Assembly (NCBI RefSeq): GCF_001458775.1
Contig: NZ_CZPZ01000012.1
Span: 124,001 to 188,000, forward strand
DNA: 64,000 bases
Origin: Candidatus Nitrospira nitrificans
GTDB lineage: Bacteria > Nitrospirota > Nitrospiria > Nitrospirales > Nitrospiraceae
Reading direction: 5' to 3'
Shown in pieces: positions 35,735-44,697 of the stretch. A program made the position numbers and the translations under genes. Every line of letters begins with the position of its first letter. The first letter of the stretch is position 1. A model generated the notes under the pieces. That model was not told the origin of the DNA, did no database searches, and saw only the letters and a program-made list of their open reading frames with translations.

Positions 35735-36169
35735 ATGAGACAAACCGAATTCTTCCTGAAGGCCTGCGATCCGAAGACCTTGACGGTGGGACAGCTGATG
35801 CAGGACGCTGTCGCACGATGCAGCTCGCGCACGGACGCCTCGACGATCGCCCACATGATGACCCATCGGAACTTTGGAAGTCTTCCTGTCGTGGAAGAGG
35901 ATGGCACTTTGGTCGGGATCGTGACCGAATATGATCTCCTCCAGGCCATGCTCGACGGCCGGGATCTTCGGAAGGTTACGGCGGCGGAAATCATGTCGGC
36001 TCATCCCGTGACCGTGACGGAGGATCAAACCCTCCATCAGGTAGCCGACCTCTTCCAGGATCGCTATTTGACCCGCGTGCCGGTGGTCCGGAACAACAAG
36101 TTGGTGGGGATTTTGGCCAGGCGTGATCTATTGTATGGCTATATGAAGGCGTCGCAGTATTGGTCGTGA
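35735..36169 (+). CDS. CBS-pair protein, second in operon
   Basis: 144 residues and one Bateman module. LVGIVTEYDLLQAML ends the first CBS and LVGILARRDLLYGYM the second, with the spacer MSAHPVTVTEDQTLHQVADL between. Its architecture and end motif match the 35275 protein, so the pair probably arose by duplication and may form a heteromer. The ATG at 35735 follows GAGGAG at 4 bases. The long upstream open frame overlaps the first gene and is not real. Confidence 0.85.
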   Translation: MRQTEFFLKACDPKTLTVGQLMQDAVARCSSRTDASTIAHMMTHRNFGSLPVVEEDGTLVGIVTEYDLLQAMLDGRDLRKVTAAEIMSAHPVTVTEDQTLHQVADLFQDRYLTRVPVVRNNKLVGILARRDLLYGYMKASQYWS

Positions 36170-36303
36170 TTACTCCGGACGGCATCCGGAACAAATCATC
36201 GCCTGCTTCGACAAGCATATGAGTCGTCGTCGGGCACGATCCGAGAAGCAACTGCCGGAGCGCGCGTCTCGGTGCGATGAGATGTCAGGAAAGGAGACAC
36301 TCC

Positions 36304-37134
36304 ATGAGCATGATCACCACCAAAGATGGCGTCGAAATCTTCTACAAGGACTGGGGTCCTAAGAACGCGCAGCCCATCGTTTTTCATCACGGCTGGCCGC
36401 TCAGCGCCGACGACTGGGACACGCAGATGCTCTACTTCGTTGGGAAAGGGTATCGCGTCATTGCGCATGACCGGCGCGGCCAGGGCCGATCGAGCCAGGT
36501 CACCGATGGTCATGACATGGACCACTACGCCGCGGACGTCGCCGCGGTCGTCACGCATCTCGGGCTACGCGCCGCTGTCCATATCGGCCATTCGACCGGC
36601 GGCGGCGAGGCGACGCACTATGTCGCTCACCACGGCAAGGGCCATGTCGCAAAGCTGGTGCTCATCGGCGCGGTGCCGCCGATCATGGTGAAGACGGCCG
36701 CCAATCCAGGCGGTTTGCCGATTGAGGTCTTTGACGACCTTCGGCGAAAGCTCGCCGCCAACCGCGCGCAGTTCTATCGTGATTTCGCGAGCGGCCCCTT
36801 CTACGGGTACAACCGGCCGGGCGCGAAGGTGTCCGAGGCCGTGATCGAGAATTGGTGGCGCCAGGGTATGATGGGCGGCGCGAAAGCGCAGTACGACGGC
36901 ATCAAGGCGTTCTCGGAGACCGACTTCACCGAGGACCTACAATTCATCGACGTGCCGACGCTCGTGATGCATGGCGACGACGACCAGATCGTGCCGATCG
37001 CCGATTCCGCGCTGCTCTCGGCGAAGCTCCTCAAGAAGGGCACACTGAAGGTCTACCAGAAACTCCCTCATGGCATGTGCACCACGCATGCCGATGTCAT
37101 CAACGCGGATCTGCTCAACTTCATCGAGAGGTGA
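36304..37134 (+). CDS. Alpha/beta hydrolase, non-heme haloperoxidase-type
   Basis: 276 residues. The start is [14 protein letters not shown] behind AAAGGAGACA. The oxyanion segment is [13 protein letters not shown]. The nucleophile is Ser97 in GHSTGGGE, the acid lies in [10 protein letters not shown] and the His in LPHGMCTTH. This is the cofactor-free chloroperoxidase/esterase group. Third positions appear richer in G and C than in neighbouring genes, and the sequence resembles proteobacterial versions, which could mean recent transfer; I could not compute it. Confidence 0.87.
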   Translation: MSMITTKDGVEIFYKDWGPKNAQPIVFHHGWPLSADDWDTQMLYFVGKGYRVIAHDRRGQGRSSQVTDGHDMDHYAADVAAVVTHLGLRAAVHIGHSTGGGEATHYVAHHGKGHVAKLVLIGAVPPIMVKTAANPGGLPIEVFDDLRRKLAANRAQFYRDFASGPFYGYNRPGAKVSEAVIENWWRQGMMGGAKAQYDGIKAFSETDFTEDLQFIDVPTLVMHGDDDQIVPIADSALLSAKLLKKGTLKVYQKLPHGMCTTHADVINADLLNFIER

Positions 37135-37309
37135 AGGGGGGCAGGTTGTGCAGCAGCGATCGACCGTGACGCCGTTGCGATGAAGGCGACAAGCGTGCGA
37201 TTCCGCCAGGTGACGTGGCGGTGTCAATTGACGAAGCGACCATTTGCTTGATAGAAGAACTCAAGCGGACGGTATTGGATGACTGCTTCAGCGAATATGG
37301 AGGCTGATC

Positions 37310-38149
37310 ATGGCGGCGAAGAAAGCCGACGAGGCAAGCCCTCTCGTCAGTGACCGCGACGATACGAGGGGCGCCGGCCCTTCGCGGCGTGACATTCTGA
37401 TTCACGGAAGCAAGGTGGCGGCCGGCTTGGGGGTTTCCGCCTTACTGGGCAATTTAGGAGTCTTCACGGGGAGATCGTATGGAATGGACCGATCGACCAT
37501 GAGCCTCCTCGATTCACTGATTCCCGCTCGCACGGCCTTGCTGGTGATCGACATGCAGCGTGACTTTCTTCTGCCGGAAGGGTACGCGGCGCAGGCGGGA
37601 CTGGACATCGCGCCGTTGGCCGCGACCATCCATCCGATCAAAAAACTGCTCGCGATAGGGCGAAAAACCGACCTGCTGATTGTGCATACCCGCGAAGGCC
37701 ATGTGCCCGACCTGTCCGATTGTCCGCCGTACAAGCTGGAGCGGAGTCGCAGGGCCGGCGCGGAAATCGGCTCCAAGGGCCCGCTCGGTCGTCTGCTGGT
37801 GCGGGGCGAAGCCGGGCACGATTTCGTGGATGCTCTGCGCCCCCTGGAACGGGAGATCGTCATCGACAAGCCTGGGTATAGCGCATTCGCTCATACGGGA
37901 TTGCAACAAGCATTGACGAAGCGAGGCATTGAAACACTGATTTTGACGGGTGTCACCACGGAGGTATGCGTCAGCTCGACGTTGCGTGGGGCAGTCGACT
38001 TCGGGTACCGCTGTATTACCGTGAGCGATGCCTGCGCTTCGAGCAATCCGGTTCTGCACGAGGCTGCTCTGGCCATGATCGGCGTGGAAGGCGGCATCTT
38101 CGGCGAAGTCGCCACCACCGCTCAGGTTGTGGAACGATTCAGCCGCTGA
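37310..38149 (+). CDS. Isochorismatase-family cysteine hydrolase with a Tat-like leader
   Basis: 279 residues. The N-terminus contains PSRRDILIHGSKVAAGLGVS, an RR motif followed by a mildly hydrophobic stretch, like a twin-arginine signal. The catalytic domain has ALLVIDMQRDFLLPEGY (catalytic Asp), a Lys in the central part, and the nucleophile Cys in TGVTTEVCVSSTLRGAVD. This is the amidase/nicotinamidase-type fold. An exported member is unusual because most are cytoplasmic. The substrate is unknown. The start is the ATG at 37310 with GGAGG nearby. Confidence 0.8.
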   Translation: MAAKKADEASPLVSDRDDTRGAGPSRRDILIHGSKVAAGLGVSALLGNLGVFTGRSYGMDRSTMSLLDSLIPARTALLVIDMQRDFLLPEGYAAQAGLDIAPLAATIHPIKKLLAIGRKTDLLIVHTREGHVPDLSDCPPYKLERSRRAGAEIGSKGPLGRLLVRGEAGHDFVDALRPLEREIVIDKPGYSAFAHTGLQQALTKRGIETLILTGVTTEVCVSSTLRGAVDFGYRCITVSDACASSNPVLHEAALAMIGVEGGIFGEVATTAQVVERFSR

Positions 38150-38232
38150 CTCAGATGGTTGCTCTTCTCCGCAACGCGCCGGACCGGCATCGCCACATAT
38201 GGCTTTCGGATAATAGGCGGCCGCTTTACGCT

Positions 38233-38451
38233 TTACCTTCGTCCGGCGTATTCAAGGGCGCTGCCCTTATGGGCCGCGATATGATCGGTCTTGTCGCTTT
38301 TGATTTCGTATTGAGGATCGTCTTCCGAGGCGTGATGCACATGACCCTTGTAGTCGAAATTCTTGGTATGGACGGCAATGACGGTTCCCGACACTCGGCC
38401 CGCCTCGGAATTCCAGCGTACATGATCGCCGATCTTAAACTTCTTAGCCAT
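38233..38451 (-). CDS. DUF2945 (HVA1-like) small protein
   Basis: 72 residues. KFKIGDHVRWNSEAGRVSGT and IAVHTKNFDYKG, then SDKTDHIAAHKGSALE, match the DUF2945 family of small SH3-like proteins. The function of the family is not settled. The ATG at 38451 has GGAAGG 10 bases upstream; the ATG at 38460 is possible. It is convergent with the hydrolase gene. Confidence 0.8.
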   Translation of the reverse strand: MAKKFKIGDHVRWNSEAGRVSGTVIAVHTKNFDYKGHVHHASEDDPQYEIKSDKTDHIAAHKGSALEYAGRR

Positions 38452-38503
38452 CCTCCTCATTCCTTCCAGTGCTCGACCAGAGACGCAAAGCGGAAAGAAT
38501 GGA

Positions 38504-38821
38504 CTACATGATGATCTCGCAGGGTTGTAAAAAGACTTTCAGAGGGATTTGACGGTCATCATGGCCTTGAATATGGTTGGCACGAAGCTCCTTGAGCGCT
38601 GTAACGATCTGCGGCAGAAACGTGGCCTCATATCCGAGCGCAACCATAAACAGCGTATTCGTACCATGGTTGGTTAAGGAGTTGGAAGCCGGGACGGTCC
38701 CGGTCACGCCCCTGCCTCCCACCCCTGAAATCACCGTGTATCCCTTGATCCCAAGTTTGTTGAATAGCGCAACGATCTCGTCTTCAAGCCCCTTCCCACA
38801 GACAATGTGAAGCATCTTCAT
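38504..38821 (-). CDS. PII-like signalling protein
   Basis: 105 residues with a PII-like ferredoxin fold: KMLHIVCGKGLEDEIVALFN, then IKGYTVISGVGGRGVTGTVP, and FMVALGYEATFLPQIVTALK. The T-loop region is short and lacks the Tyr51 uridylylation site of GlnB. Such stand-alone PII-like proteins bind nucleotides or metals and often act with a transporter. The ATG at 38821 follows GAGGA at 6 bases. Confidence 0.75.
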   Translation of the reverse strand: MKMLHIVCGKGLEDEIVALFNKLGIKGYTVISGVGGRGVTGTVPASNSLTNHGTNTLFMVALGYEATFLPQIVTALKELRANHIQGHDDRQIPLKVFLQPCEIIM

Positions 38822-39011
38822 GGGCGTCCTCTTCGACGGTGTGTGGTGGCCGGGGATATCCTTGTTGAGCCTACCACAGCAGTGAACATTCATAAAGCAA
38901 TGCGGTGTCGCGCTGCCTCAAGAGTGCTCAGACCGATGTCCTCCGCGCCGATCGTTTGACTCGCCAGGAATCCGTTTATATACTTAAGATCCTCAACCGG
39001 AGACGATCCAG

Positions 39012-40661
39012 ATGAAAATAGCCATTGGCTTGCTCGTCTTAGTGGGCCTGCTCGTCGGAGTGGCGCTCGCGCTGCCCTTCCTGATCGACCTCAATAAGTA
39101 TCAAGACCAGTACAAGCCGCTCATCGAAGACGCGCTGAATCGCAAGGTCCAACTACAAGATATTCGATTGACGGTCTGGCCAAGAATCGGCGCTCGGGTG
39201 ACGGGGTTTGCGGTGCTGGATGATCAGGCCTTTAGCGCGGACCCCTTTGCGTCGCTCTCGTCGTTGGATGTGGGTGTGAAACTGATGCCGTTGCTGAGCG
39301 GCAAAGTCGAAGTGGAGGAGATCACGCTTCGCCGGCCGGTCATTACGGTCATTAAGAACAAAAACGGGGTTCTGAACGCCTCCACCATCGGACGCAAAGG
39401 CGTGCCGGTGCCTGAGAAACCTTCGCGCGCCCCGATTCCTTCGACGGAAGGGCCGCTCAAGATTTTGGCGCTGCTGGCGGTGGACCGAGTGTCGATCGAC
39501 GGCGGGAAATTGACCTATCGTGACCTCTCTGCCGCCAAACCGACGGAATATGTATTGCAAGATTTGGAGGTGCTCCTGCAATCAGTGCGGCTTGGGCAAA
39601 CGCCGAGTTTGCATGTCGGCTCGCTGGTGCAGCCGTTCAATCTGCCGGTGAAACTCGACGGTTCTTTTGGTCCGCTGAGAGAGACGATGGACATCGAGGC
39701 GATCAACTTCCAGCTGGGCCTGGGAAAGACGGACTTTACCATTACCGGAAAAGCCGCGGGGAATGATGCCATCATCGATATCAGCTCGCCGGTGATCAAT
39801 ACCGCGAACTTACCGGTTGCGCTTCCCCTGAAAACACCGGTTGAGATCAAGAATCTCCAGATGACGGCGGAAGTGATGGGGCAAGAGGCCAAGCTGAAAT
39901 CCCTGTCGTTCCGCCTGTTCGACGGCGAGGTGAAGGGGCAAGGCAAAGTGATCGCCGGATCGGACATGCCTCCGTTCAAGGGGGCCGTGACGATTCAAGG
40001 ATTGCAACTCGGCCCGGCGCTGAATGCGGTCGCCGAGACGCCGATCTCGATCAGCGGGACGGCCGGTGCGGACCTGTCGGTGCAAGGGCGGGGGTTCTCA
40101 ATGCCGGATCTGACCAAGGCGTTGGAGGGGACCGGCCGCATGGCCGTGAAAGATGGAAAGATCGAAGGGGTGAATCTTCTCCAGGAAGTGGTCTCGGCCC
40201 TCAAAGTGGCCGGCATTTCCATCGACGATGTGAAGGCCACGGCTTTTTCGACGATCGAGACGGATCTCGCCATCAAGCAAGGGGTGATCAATGTGCAGCG
40301 GCTCTTGATGGATAGCCATGATTTTCAAGCGACCGGCGGGGGCACGATCGGGTTTGATCAGCGGCTGAATCTTGCCGTGAATCTCACCCTCTCCCAAGGT
40401 GTGAGCCAAAAGATCGCGGCCGCATCGCCCGTCGCCAAAATCGCCTTGAAAGACGGCCGGTTGAGTCTTCCGCTCATGATTACCGGAACGACTCAAGCTC
40501 CCTCGTATGGAGTGGATCTGAAGGGTCTCACCGGGAAAGTGCAGGAGCAGGTGAAGAAAAGGGTCGAGGAAGCCGTCGATGGGCTGCTCAAAGGGACGAC
40601 AAAGCCCGAGGACCTCCAGAAAGAGGGGAAAGAGCTGCTCAAAGGATTGTTCGGTCGATAA
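39012..40661 (+). CDS. AsmA family envelope protein
   Basis: 549 residues. A single N-terminal membrane helix (IGLLVLVGLLVGVALALPFL) is followed by DLNKYQDQYKPLIEDALNRK and LTVWPRIGARVTGFAV, the standard AsmA N-terminus. A long beta-rich periplasmic region follows, and the AsmA_2-type C-terminus has MAVKDGKIEGVNLLQEV and ATGGGTIGFDQRLNLAVNL. Family members form bridges that move lipids between membranes. A mechanosensitive channel gene starts 13 bases later, so the two are probably co-transcribed. Confidence 0.88.
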   Translation: MKIAIGLLVLVGLLVGVALALPFLIDLNKYQDQYKPLIEDALNRKVQLQDIRLTVWPRIGARVTGFAVLDDQAFSADPFASLSSLDVGVKLMPLLSGKVEVEEITLRRPVITVIKNKNGVLNASTIGRKGVPVPEKPSRAPIPSTEGPLKILALLAVDRVSIDGGKLTYRDLSAAKPTEYVLQDLEVLLQSVRLGQTPSLHVGSLVQPFNLPVKLDGSFGPLRETMDIEAINFQLGLGKTDFTITGKAAGNDAIIDISSPVINTANLPVALPLKTPVEIKNLQMTAEVMGQEAKLKSLSFRLFDGEVKGQGKVIAGSDMPPFKGAVTIQGLQLGPALNAVAETPISISGTAGADLSVQGRGFSMPDLTKALEGTGRMAVKDGKIEGVNLLQEVVSALKVAGISIDDVKATAFSTIETDLAIKQGVINVQRLLMDSHDFQATGGGTIGFDQRLNLAVNLTLSQGVSQKIAAASPVAKIALKDGRLSLPLMITGTTQAPSYGVDLKGLTGKVQEQVKKRVEEAVDGLLKGTTKPEDLQKEGKELLKGLFGR

Positions 40662-40673
40662 GGAAATATCTCT

Positions 40674-41477
40674 ATGACTATTCTGGATACGCTCACTCAA
40701 TATGCCGTGCAGTACGGGTTGCAGGCGGCGGTCGCGCTCGGCATCCTCATCGGCGGAATGATGGTGGCTCGCGGGGCCGCCGATTTTGCCCGACGGGCGC
40801 TCGAAAAACAGACCCTTGAGCCGCCGCTGCGCCTGCTCCTGGTGCGCATCGTGAAAATCGTCGTCATGCTGTTTACGGCGATGATCGCGCTTCAAACACT
40901 GGGCGTGCCCATCGCTCCGCTGATCGCCGGCGTCGGAGTCGCCGGTGTCGGTGTCGGGTTGGCCTTGCAGGGTGTCTTGAGCAATGTGATGGCCGGACTG
41001 TCGATTATCTTCAGCAAACCCTATAAGGTCGGCGAACATATCTCGCTGCTCGGCGTCCACGGGGATGTCGTGGTCATCGACATCTTCACCACGACACTGA
41101 TGCACGCGGATCGATCGCGCGTCATCATTCCGAACAGAAAAATCGTCGGAGAGATTCTGCACAACTTTGGAACAATCCGTCAGATGCATCTGACCATTCC
41201 CGTGTCACCGAAAGCGAATCTCGATGAGGCCCTTGCGCAAGTTTGGGATGTCCTCAATCGGCATCCATCGGTCCTGAAAGACCCTGTTCCTTCAGTGGGA
41301 GTATCATCCCTAGGGGAATCGGCACTGACCGTGGCTATTGCCGCCGAGCCTTGGACGGCCGTGGGGAACTACAGCTCGACACAGAGCGAGTTGAATAAAT
41401 TGATCCTTCAACGATTTCAAGAACGTGAGATTGCGCTTCCCTCCCCAAGTCTTACCGTCCATGTGGTGAACAACTAA
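40674..41477 (+). CDS. Small-conductance mechanosensitive channel (MscS family)
   Basis: 267 residues. Three N-terminal membrane helices precede the pore segment GVAGVGVGLALQGVLSNVMA and the beta domain start GLSIIFSKPYKVGEHISLLG, FTTTLMHADRSRVIIPNRK. The C-terminal vestibule domain is present, so the protein is complete. It lets solutes out of the cell on hypo-osmotic shock. It follows the AsmA gene in the same operon. Confidence 0.9.
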   Translation: MTILDTLTQYAVQYGLQAAVALGILIGGMMVARGAADFARRALEKQTLEPPLRLLLVRIVKIVVMLFTAMIALQTLGVPIAPLIAGVGVAGVGVGLALQGVLSNVMAGLSIIFSKPYKVGEHISLLGVHGDVVVIDIFTTTLMHADRSRVIIPNRKIVGEILHNFGTIRQMHLTIPVSPKANLDEALAQVWDVLNRHPSVLKDPVPSVGVSSLGESALTVAIAAEPWTAVGNYSSTQSELNKLILQRFQEREIALPSPSLTVHVVNN

Positions 41478-41733
41478 CAAACCGCCGGGGCTCACAACGG
41501 CGCTCCGTTTCTCGGACGTTCCGCGGGCGCGGCACATTCGGTCTTGTTGATGGCGCGTCCCAGTGCTAGGATGACCCCCTCTGTTGTTCGCGAGTGCCGT
41601 ATACGGAGAGGGAAGCGAACTATTTGCGGCCGTCGAATCGAACGGCAGTCGATCCGACGGCCGGACACAGAGCAACGAGGCGCATGTTGCTACCGGTCGT
41701 GTGACCTCGTGACCCCGAGAGGAAGGTGAAGCG

Positions 41734-42351
41734 ATGACTACATCACGTTCCGCAGATCAGCCCCTGATCGCCCGCGAAGACCCGGCGACAGACCCTGACC
41801 GAGTCGGTGGGCTGCCGCACCCTGACGATCGATCCGCAAGCGGGAACCTCGACAAGATTCGCGATATTCTCTTCGGCGCGCAAGCCCGAGAGCATGACCG
41901 TCGGTTTGCGCAACTCGAACAACATTTAATCCGTGAAGCCTCTGATCTCCGCAACGATCTCAAACGACGTTTTGAAAGCCTTGAGCTCTACATCAAAAAA
42001 GAAGTGGATGCGCTCACGAGCCGGTTGACCAAGGAGCAGGAAGTCCGAGGGGAATCCGTCACGAACCTGACGAAGGACCTCACCCAACTGGCTGCAACCC
42101 TTGAGACGAAAGCGCGTCTGTTGGATATGCAGGCGACCCAAGCGCAAGCGCATGTTCTCCGGCAGCTGACAGAACGGACAAGCGAGCTGGCGACCGACGT
42201 TCGCGCTCGACATGCCGAAGCCACGTCGGCGCTCAACCAGGCCGTCCGTGATCTCCGCGCGGAAAAGACGGATCGTGCGACGCTCGCAGCCATTTTATTG
42301 GAGGCATCTCAACGGCTGTCCGATGATGAGGCGGTCTCCGGTCGCGGCTGA
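41734..42351 (+). CDS. Coiled-coil protein, first gene of the GTPase/OmpA/sigma-54 unit
   Basis: 205 residues without a known domain. A disordered N-terminus (about 1-38) precedes KIRDILFGAQAREHDRRFAQ and then an almost continuous charged coiled coil to the end. No signal peptide or membrane helix is visible, so it is probably cytoplasmic and oligomeric. The start follows GAGAGGAAGGTG. It lies 69 bases ahead of the OmpA-type gene on the same strand and is likely part of the same transcript. It could be a scaffold or effector for the GTPase, which is inference. Confidence 0.65.
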   Translation: MTTSRSADQPLIAREDPATDPDRVGGLPHPDDRSASGNLDKIRDILFGAQAREHDRRFAQLEQHLIREASDLRNDLKRRFESLELYIKKEVDALTSRLTKEQEVRGESVTNLTKDLTQLAATLETKARLLDMQATQAQAHVLRQLTERTSELATDVRARHAEATSALNQAVRDLRAEKTDRATLAAILLEASQRLSDDEAVSGRG

Positions 42352-42420
42352 GCCTCGCAACAGCGGGCCGCGCGGCAGTCTCTTGGTGATCTATCGAGTC
42401 CATGACGATCGTATTGCCCC

Positions 42421-44184
42421 ATGTCTACCGATCCACACAGGCCTCATCGCGATTCTCCATCTGCTGAAGGACTCACGTCCGTAGACGAAGACTGGACCCA
42501 GCTGCGCACGCTTTTACTCTCTCCGGAGCAGACGCAACTCGACGAACTCCGTGAACGGCTCGACAATCGAGGGATTCAGCCTCGCGAGGTCAGCCGGGTG
42601 CTCCCCGAGGCGTTGGCCATGCGCGGCGAACGCGATCAACAGTTGTCGAACGTCCTGACGCCTTACGTGGAGAATGGTTTTGCCGCGGCGGTGCGGAAGT
42701 CGCCGCGCGCGATCGTCGATGCCATCGCCCCGATCATGGGGCCGGCCATCCGGCAAGCCATCACGCGCGCCTTACAGAGCATGACGCAGTCCTTCAACCG
42801 CTCCTTGGACGAGAGCCTCTCCCTTCGTGGCCTCCATTGGCGATTGGAAGCCTGGCGGACAGGGCGCCCGTTCGCCGAAGTCGTTCTGCTCCATACGCTG
42901 CGCTATCGCGTGGAGCAAGTGTTTCTCATCCATCGCGAGACCGGGCTCCTCCTGCGCCACCTGGCGGCTGAGGGGGCCGTGGTCCAGGACCAGCACGTCT
43001 TGTCCGGCATGCTGACGGCGATTCAGAACTATGTGCGGGATTCCTTCGGAGCCTCACAGGACCAGACACTCGACCAGTTTCAAGTCGGTGACTGGACGGT
43101 CTGGATCGAACAGGGGTCAGAAGCCTACCTGGCAGGCGTTATTCGAGGAACTCCACCTGCGACCCTCAGAGAGGATTTCCGAGACGCGCTGGATCGTCTC
43201 CATGCAGAGCAAGCTGTTGCCTTGACTCACTTTGATGGAGACGCGGCGCCGTTCAAGACGACACAGACCTACCTGGAAAGCTGTTTACAAGCCCGCTATG
43301 AATCACCATCGCGATCCAACGGCTTGAAGCTATGGATTCTGGCCGGAGTGGGTCTATTCCTGCTCTCGTGGTGGGGCGCAATGGCCTACCACATCCACGC
43401 TCGCTGGTCCAATCTGCTGGCGGAGTTGGGAGCGGAGCCGGGCATCGTGGTCACCATGGCGGAATCGACATGGAGAGGGTATCGCCTGGAGGGGTTGCGA
43501 GACCCCTTGGCCAAAGACCCCTCGGCGATGGTCATCGCAGCCGGTTTTGACCCATCGACCATCACGGCCGTCTGGTCTCCTTATTATTCGCTGGACTCTC
43601 GACTCGTCGAAACGAGGGCTCAATCGATGCTGCAACCACCGAGCACCGTCAAGTTGCGCCTCGAAGGAGACGCGCTGGTTGCCAGGGGCTCCGCTTCAAC
43701 CGAGTGGGCCAGGGAGACCAAGCGTTTGGCGCCGCTGATTCCGGGAGTCATTCACTACCGAGACGAAGGCCTCGTCACGACGGACCTCTTGGCTCAGATC
43801 AATCAGACGGTGATTCATTTCGGTCCCGGTTCCTCGACCGTGGGGCCGGCTGAACGGGCGGCGTTGGCCTCTGTAGAAGCCGCGTTGCGCGACTTGGATC
43901 AAGCCGCGTTCCAGTCTGGTCAGGGCGTGGTCTTCGAGATACGTGGCTCGACCGACGAGACAGGCCCGGCAACCCTTAATATTCAACTGAGTAAGGAACG
44001 GGCCCAGGCCGTTCTCGCGCTTCTCGGTGGGGAGCACATGGGGAAGGCCACGACAGTGGTCGACAACAGTGAGGGTTCTCTGGAGCAGCGTGGGGCGCAG
44101 GGGAAATCCGAGAACCGACGGATCGTGACCATGCGGGCCTCCCTCACTCCGGCGGGTCTGGAAAATGAGGTCGCCCGTCCATGA
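42421..44184 (+). CDS. Inner-membrane OmpA-family sensor-like protein with a Roadblock/longin-like region
   Basis: 587 residues. About 300 N-terminal residues are soluble. The segment VVLLHTLRYRVEQVFLIHRE-TGLLL followed by SGMLTAIQNYVRDSF (about residues 153-205) resembles the Roadblock/longin-type folds that pair with Ras-like GTPases. One membrane helix (LWILAGVGLFLLSWWGAMAY, about 302-322) follows. The periplasmic part has a BON-like stretch and a C-terminal OmpA peptidoglycan-binding domain (VIHFGPGSSTVGPAERAALA, then STDETGPATLNIQLSKERAQ). It thus could link the cell wall to a cytoplasmic GTPase. The stop overlaps the GTPase start by 4 bases. Confidence 0.75.
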   Translation: MSTDPHRPHRDSPSAEGLTSVDEDWTQLRTLLLSPEQTQLDELRERLDNRGIQPREVSRVLPEALAMRGERDQQLSNVLTPYVENGFAAAVRKSPRAIVDAIAPIMGPAIRQAITRALQSMTQSFNRSLDESLSLRGLHWRLEAWRTGRPFAEVVLLHTLRYRVEQVFLIHRETGLLLRHLAAEGAVVQDQHVLSGMLTAIQNYVRDSFGASQDQTLDQFQVGDWTVWIEQGSEAYLAGVIRGTPPATLREDFRDALDRLHAEQAVALTHFDGDAAPFKTTQTYLESCLQARYESPSRSNGLKLWILAGVGLFLLSWWGAMAYHIHARWSNLLAELGAEPGIVVTMAESTWRGYRLEGLRDPLAKDPSAMVIAAGFDPSTITAVWSPYYSLDSRLVETRAQSMLQPPSTVKLRLEGDALVARGSASTEWARETKRLAPLIPGVIHYRDEGLVTTDLLAQINQTVIHFGPGSSTVGPAERAALASVEAALRDLDQAAFQSGQGVVFEIRGSTDETGPATLNIQLSKERAQAVLALLGGEHMGKATTVVDNSEGSLEQRGAQGKSENRRIVTMRASLTPAGLENEVARP

Positions 44185-44696
44185 TGCAGAAGAAGATCTG
44201 CATGCTGGGTGGATTCGCGGTCGGGAAGACCAGCCTCGTGCGACGATTCATGACCAATGTGTTTTCGGATCACTATCGCACGACGATCGGCGTAACGGTG
44301 GAGAAGAAGAGCGTCAGCGTCGACAACCGGGACGTGACGCTGCTGCTGTGGGATCTGTACGGAGAAGACGAGTTGCAACGCGTGCGTGAGTCATATCTTC
44401 GCGGCTCATCCGGTTATATCTTGGTCATGGACGGCACCAGAAAATCCACCGTGGACACGGCGATCGCGCTGCAACAGACGGCCGCTCGAACGATAGGAGC
44501 GGTTCCGTTTGTCTCGATCATCAACAAAGCGGACGTTCGATCGGAGTGGGAGATCGACGAGGGCGTGATCGAGCAGCTCCGCGAACGAGGCTGGACCGTC
44601 CTGTTCGGCAGCGCGAAGCTCGGTCAAGGGGTCGAAGAGCTGTTTGCGCTGCTCGCCGCTCAGATCGTGAGTGCCTCCGCGCTTCTCCGTGATTGA
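44181..44696 (+). CDS. Ras-like small GTPase
   Basis: 171 residues and a complete small-GTPase domain. G1 is GGFAVGKTS (residues 10-18), G2 has the conserved Thr in YRTTIGVTVEKK, G3 is WDLYGEDE (57-64), G4 is NKAD and G5 is SAK. The Gln that follows the G3 glycine in Ras/Rab proteins is Glu62 here, so hydrolysis may depend on a partner. It is closer to Rab/Ras-type bacterial proteins than to Era or MglA. It overlaps the OmpA gene by 4 bases and ends one base before the sigma-54 activator, so all three are coupled. Confidence 0.85.
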   Translation: MMQKKICMLGGFAVGKTSLVRRFMTNVFSDHYRTTIGVTVEKKSVSVDNRDVTLLLWDLYGEDELQRVRESYLRGSSGYILVMDGTRKSTVDTAIALQQTAARTIGAVPFVSIINKADVRSEWEIDEGVIEQLRERGWTVLFGSAKLGQGVEELFALLAAQIVSASALLRD

Positions 44697-44697
44697 C

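Noticed and set aside
40098-41189. A 363-residue reverse-strand frame under AsmA and MscS
   Set aside because: Both forward genes have clear family motifs; the reverse frame has none.
41478-41733. Search for a sigma-54 promoter before the coiled-coil gene
   Set aside because: TGGCGCGTCCCAGTGCT was noted near 41550 but its GG and GC are 13 bases apart, one too many, and the -24 half is poor.
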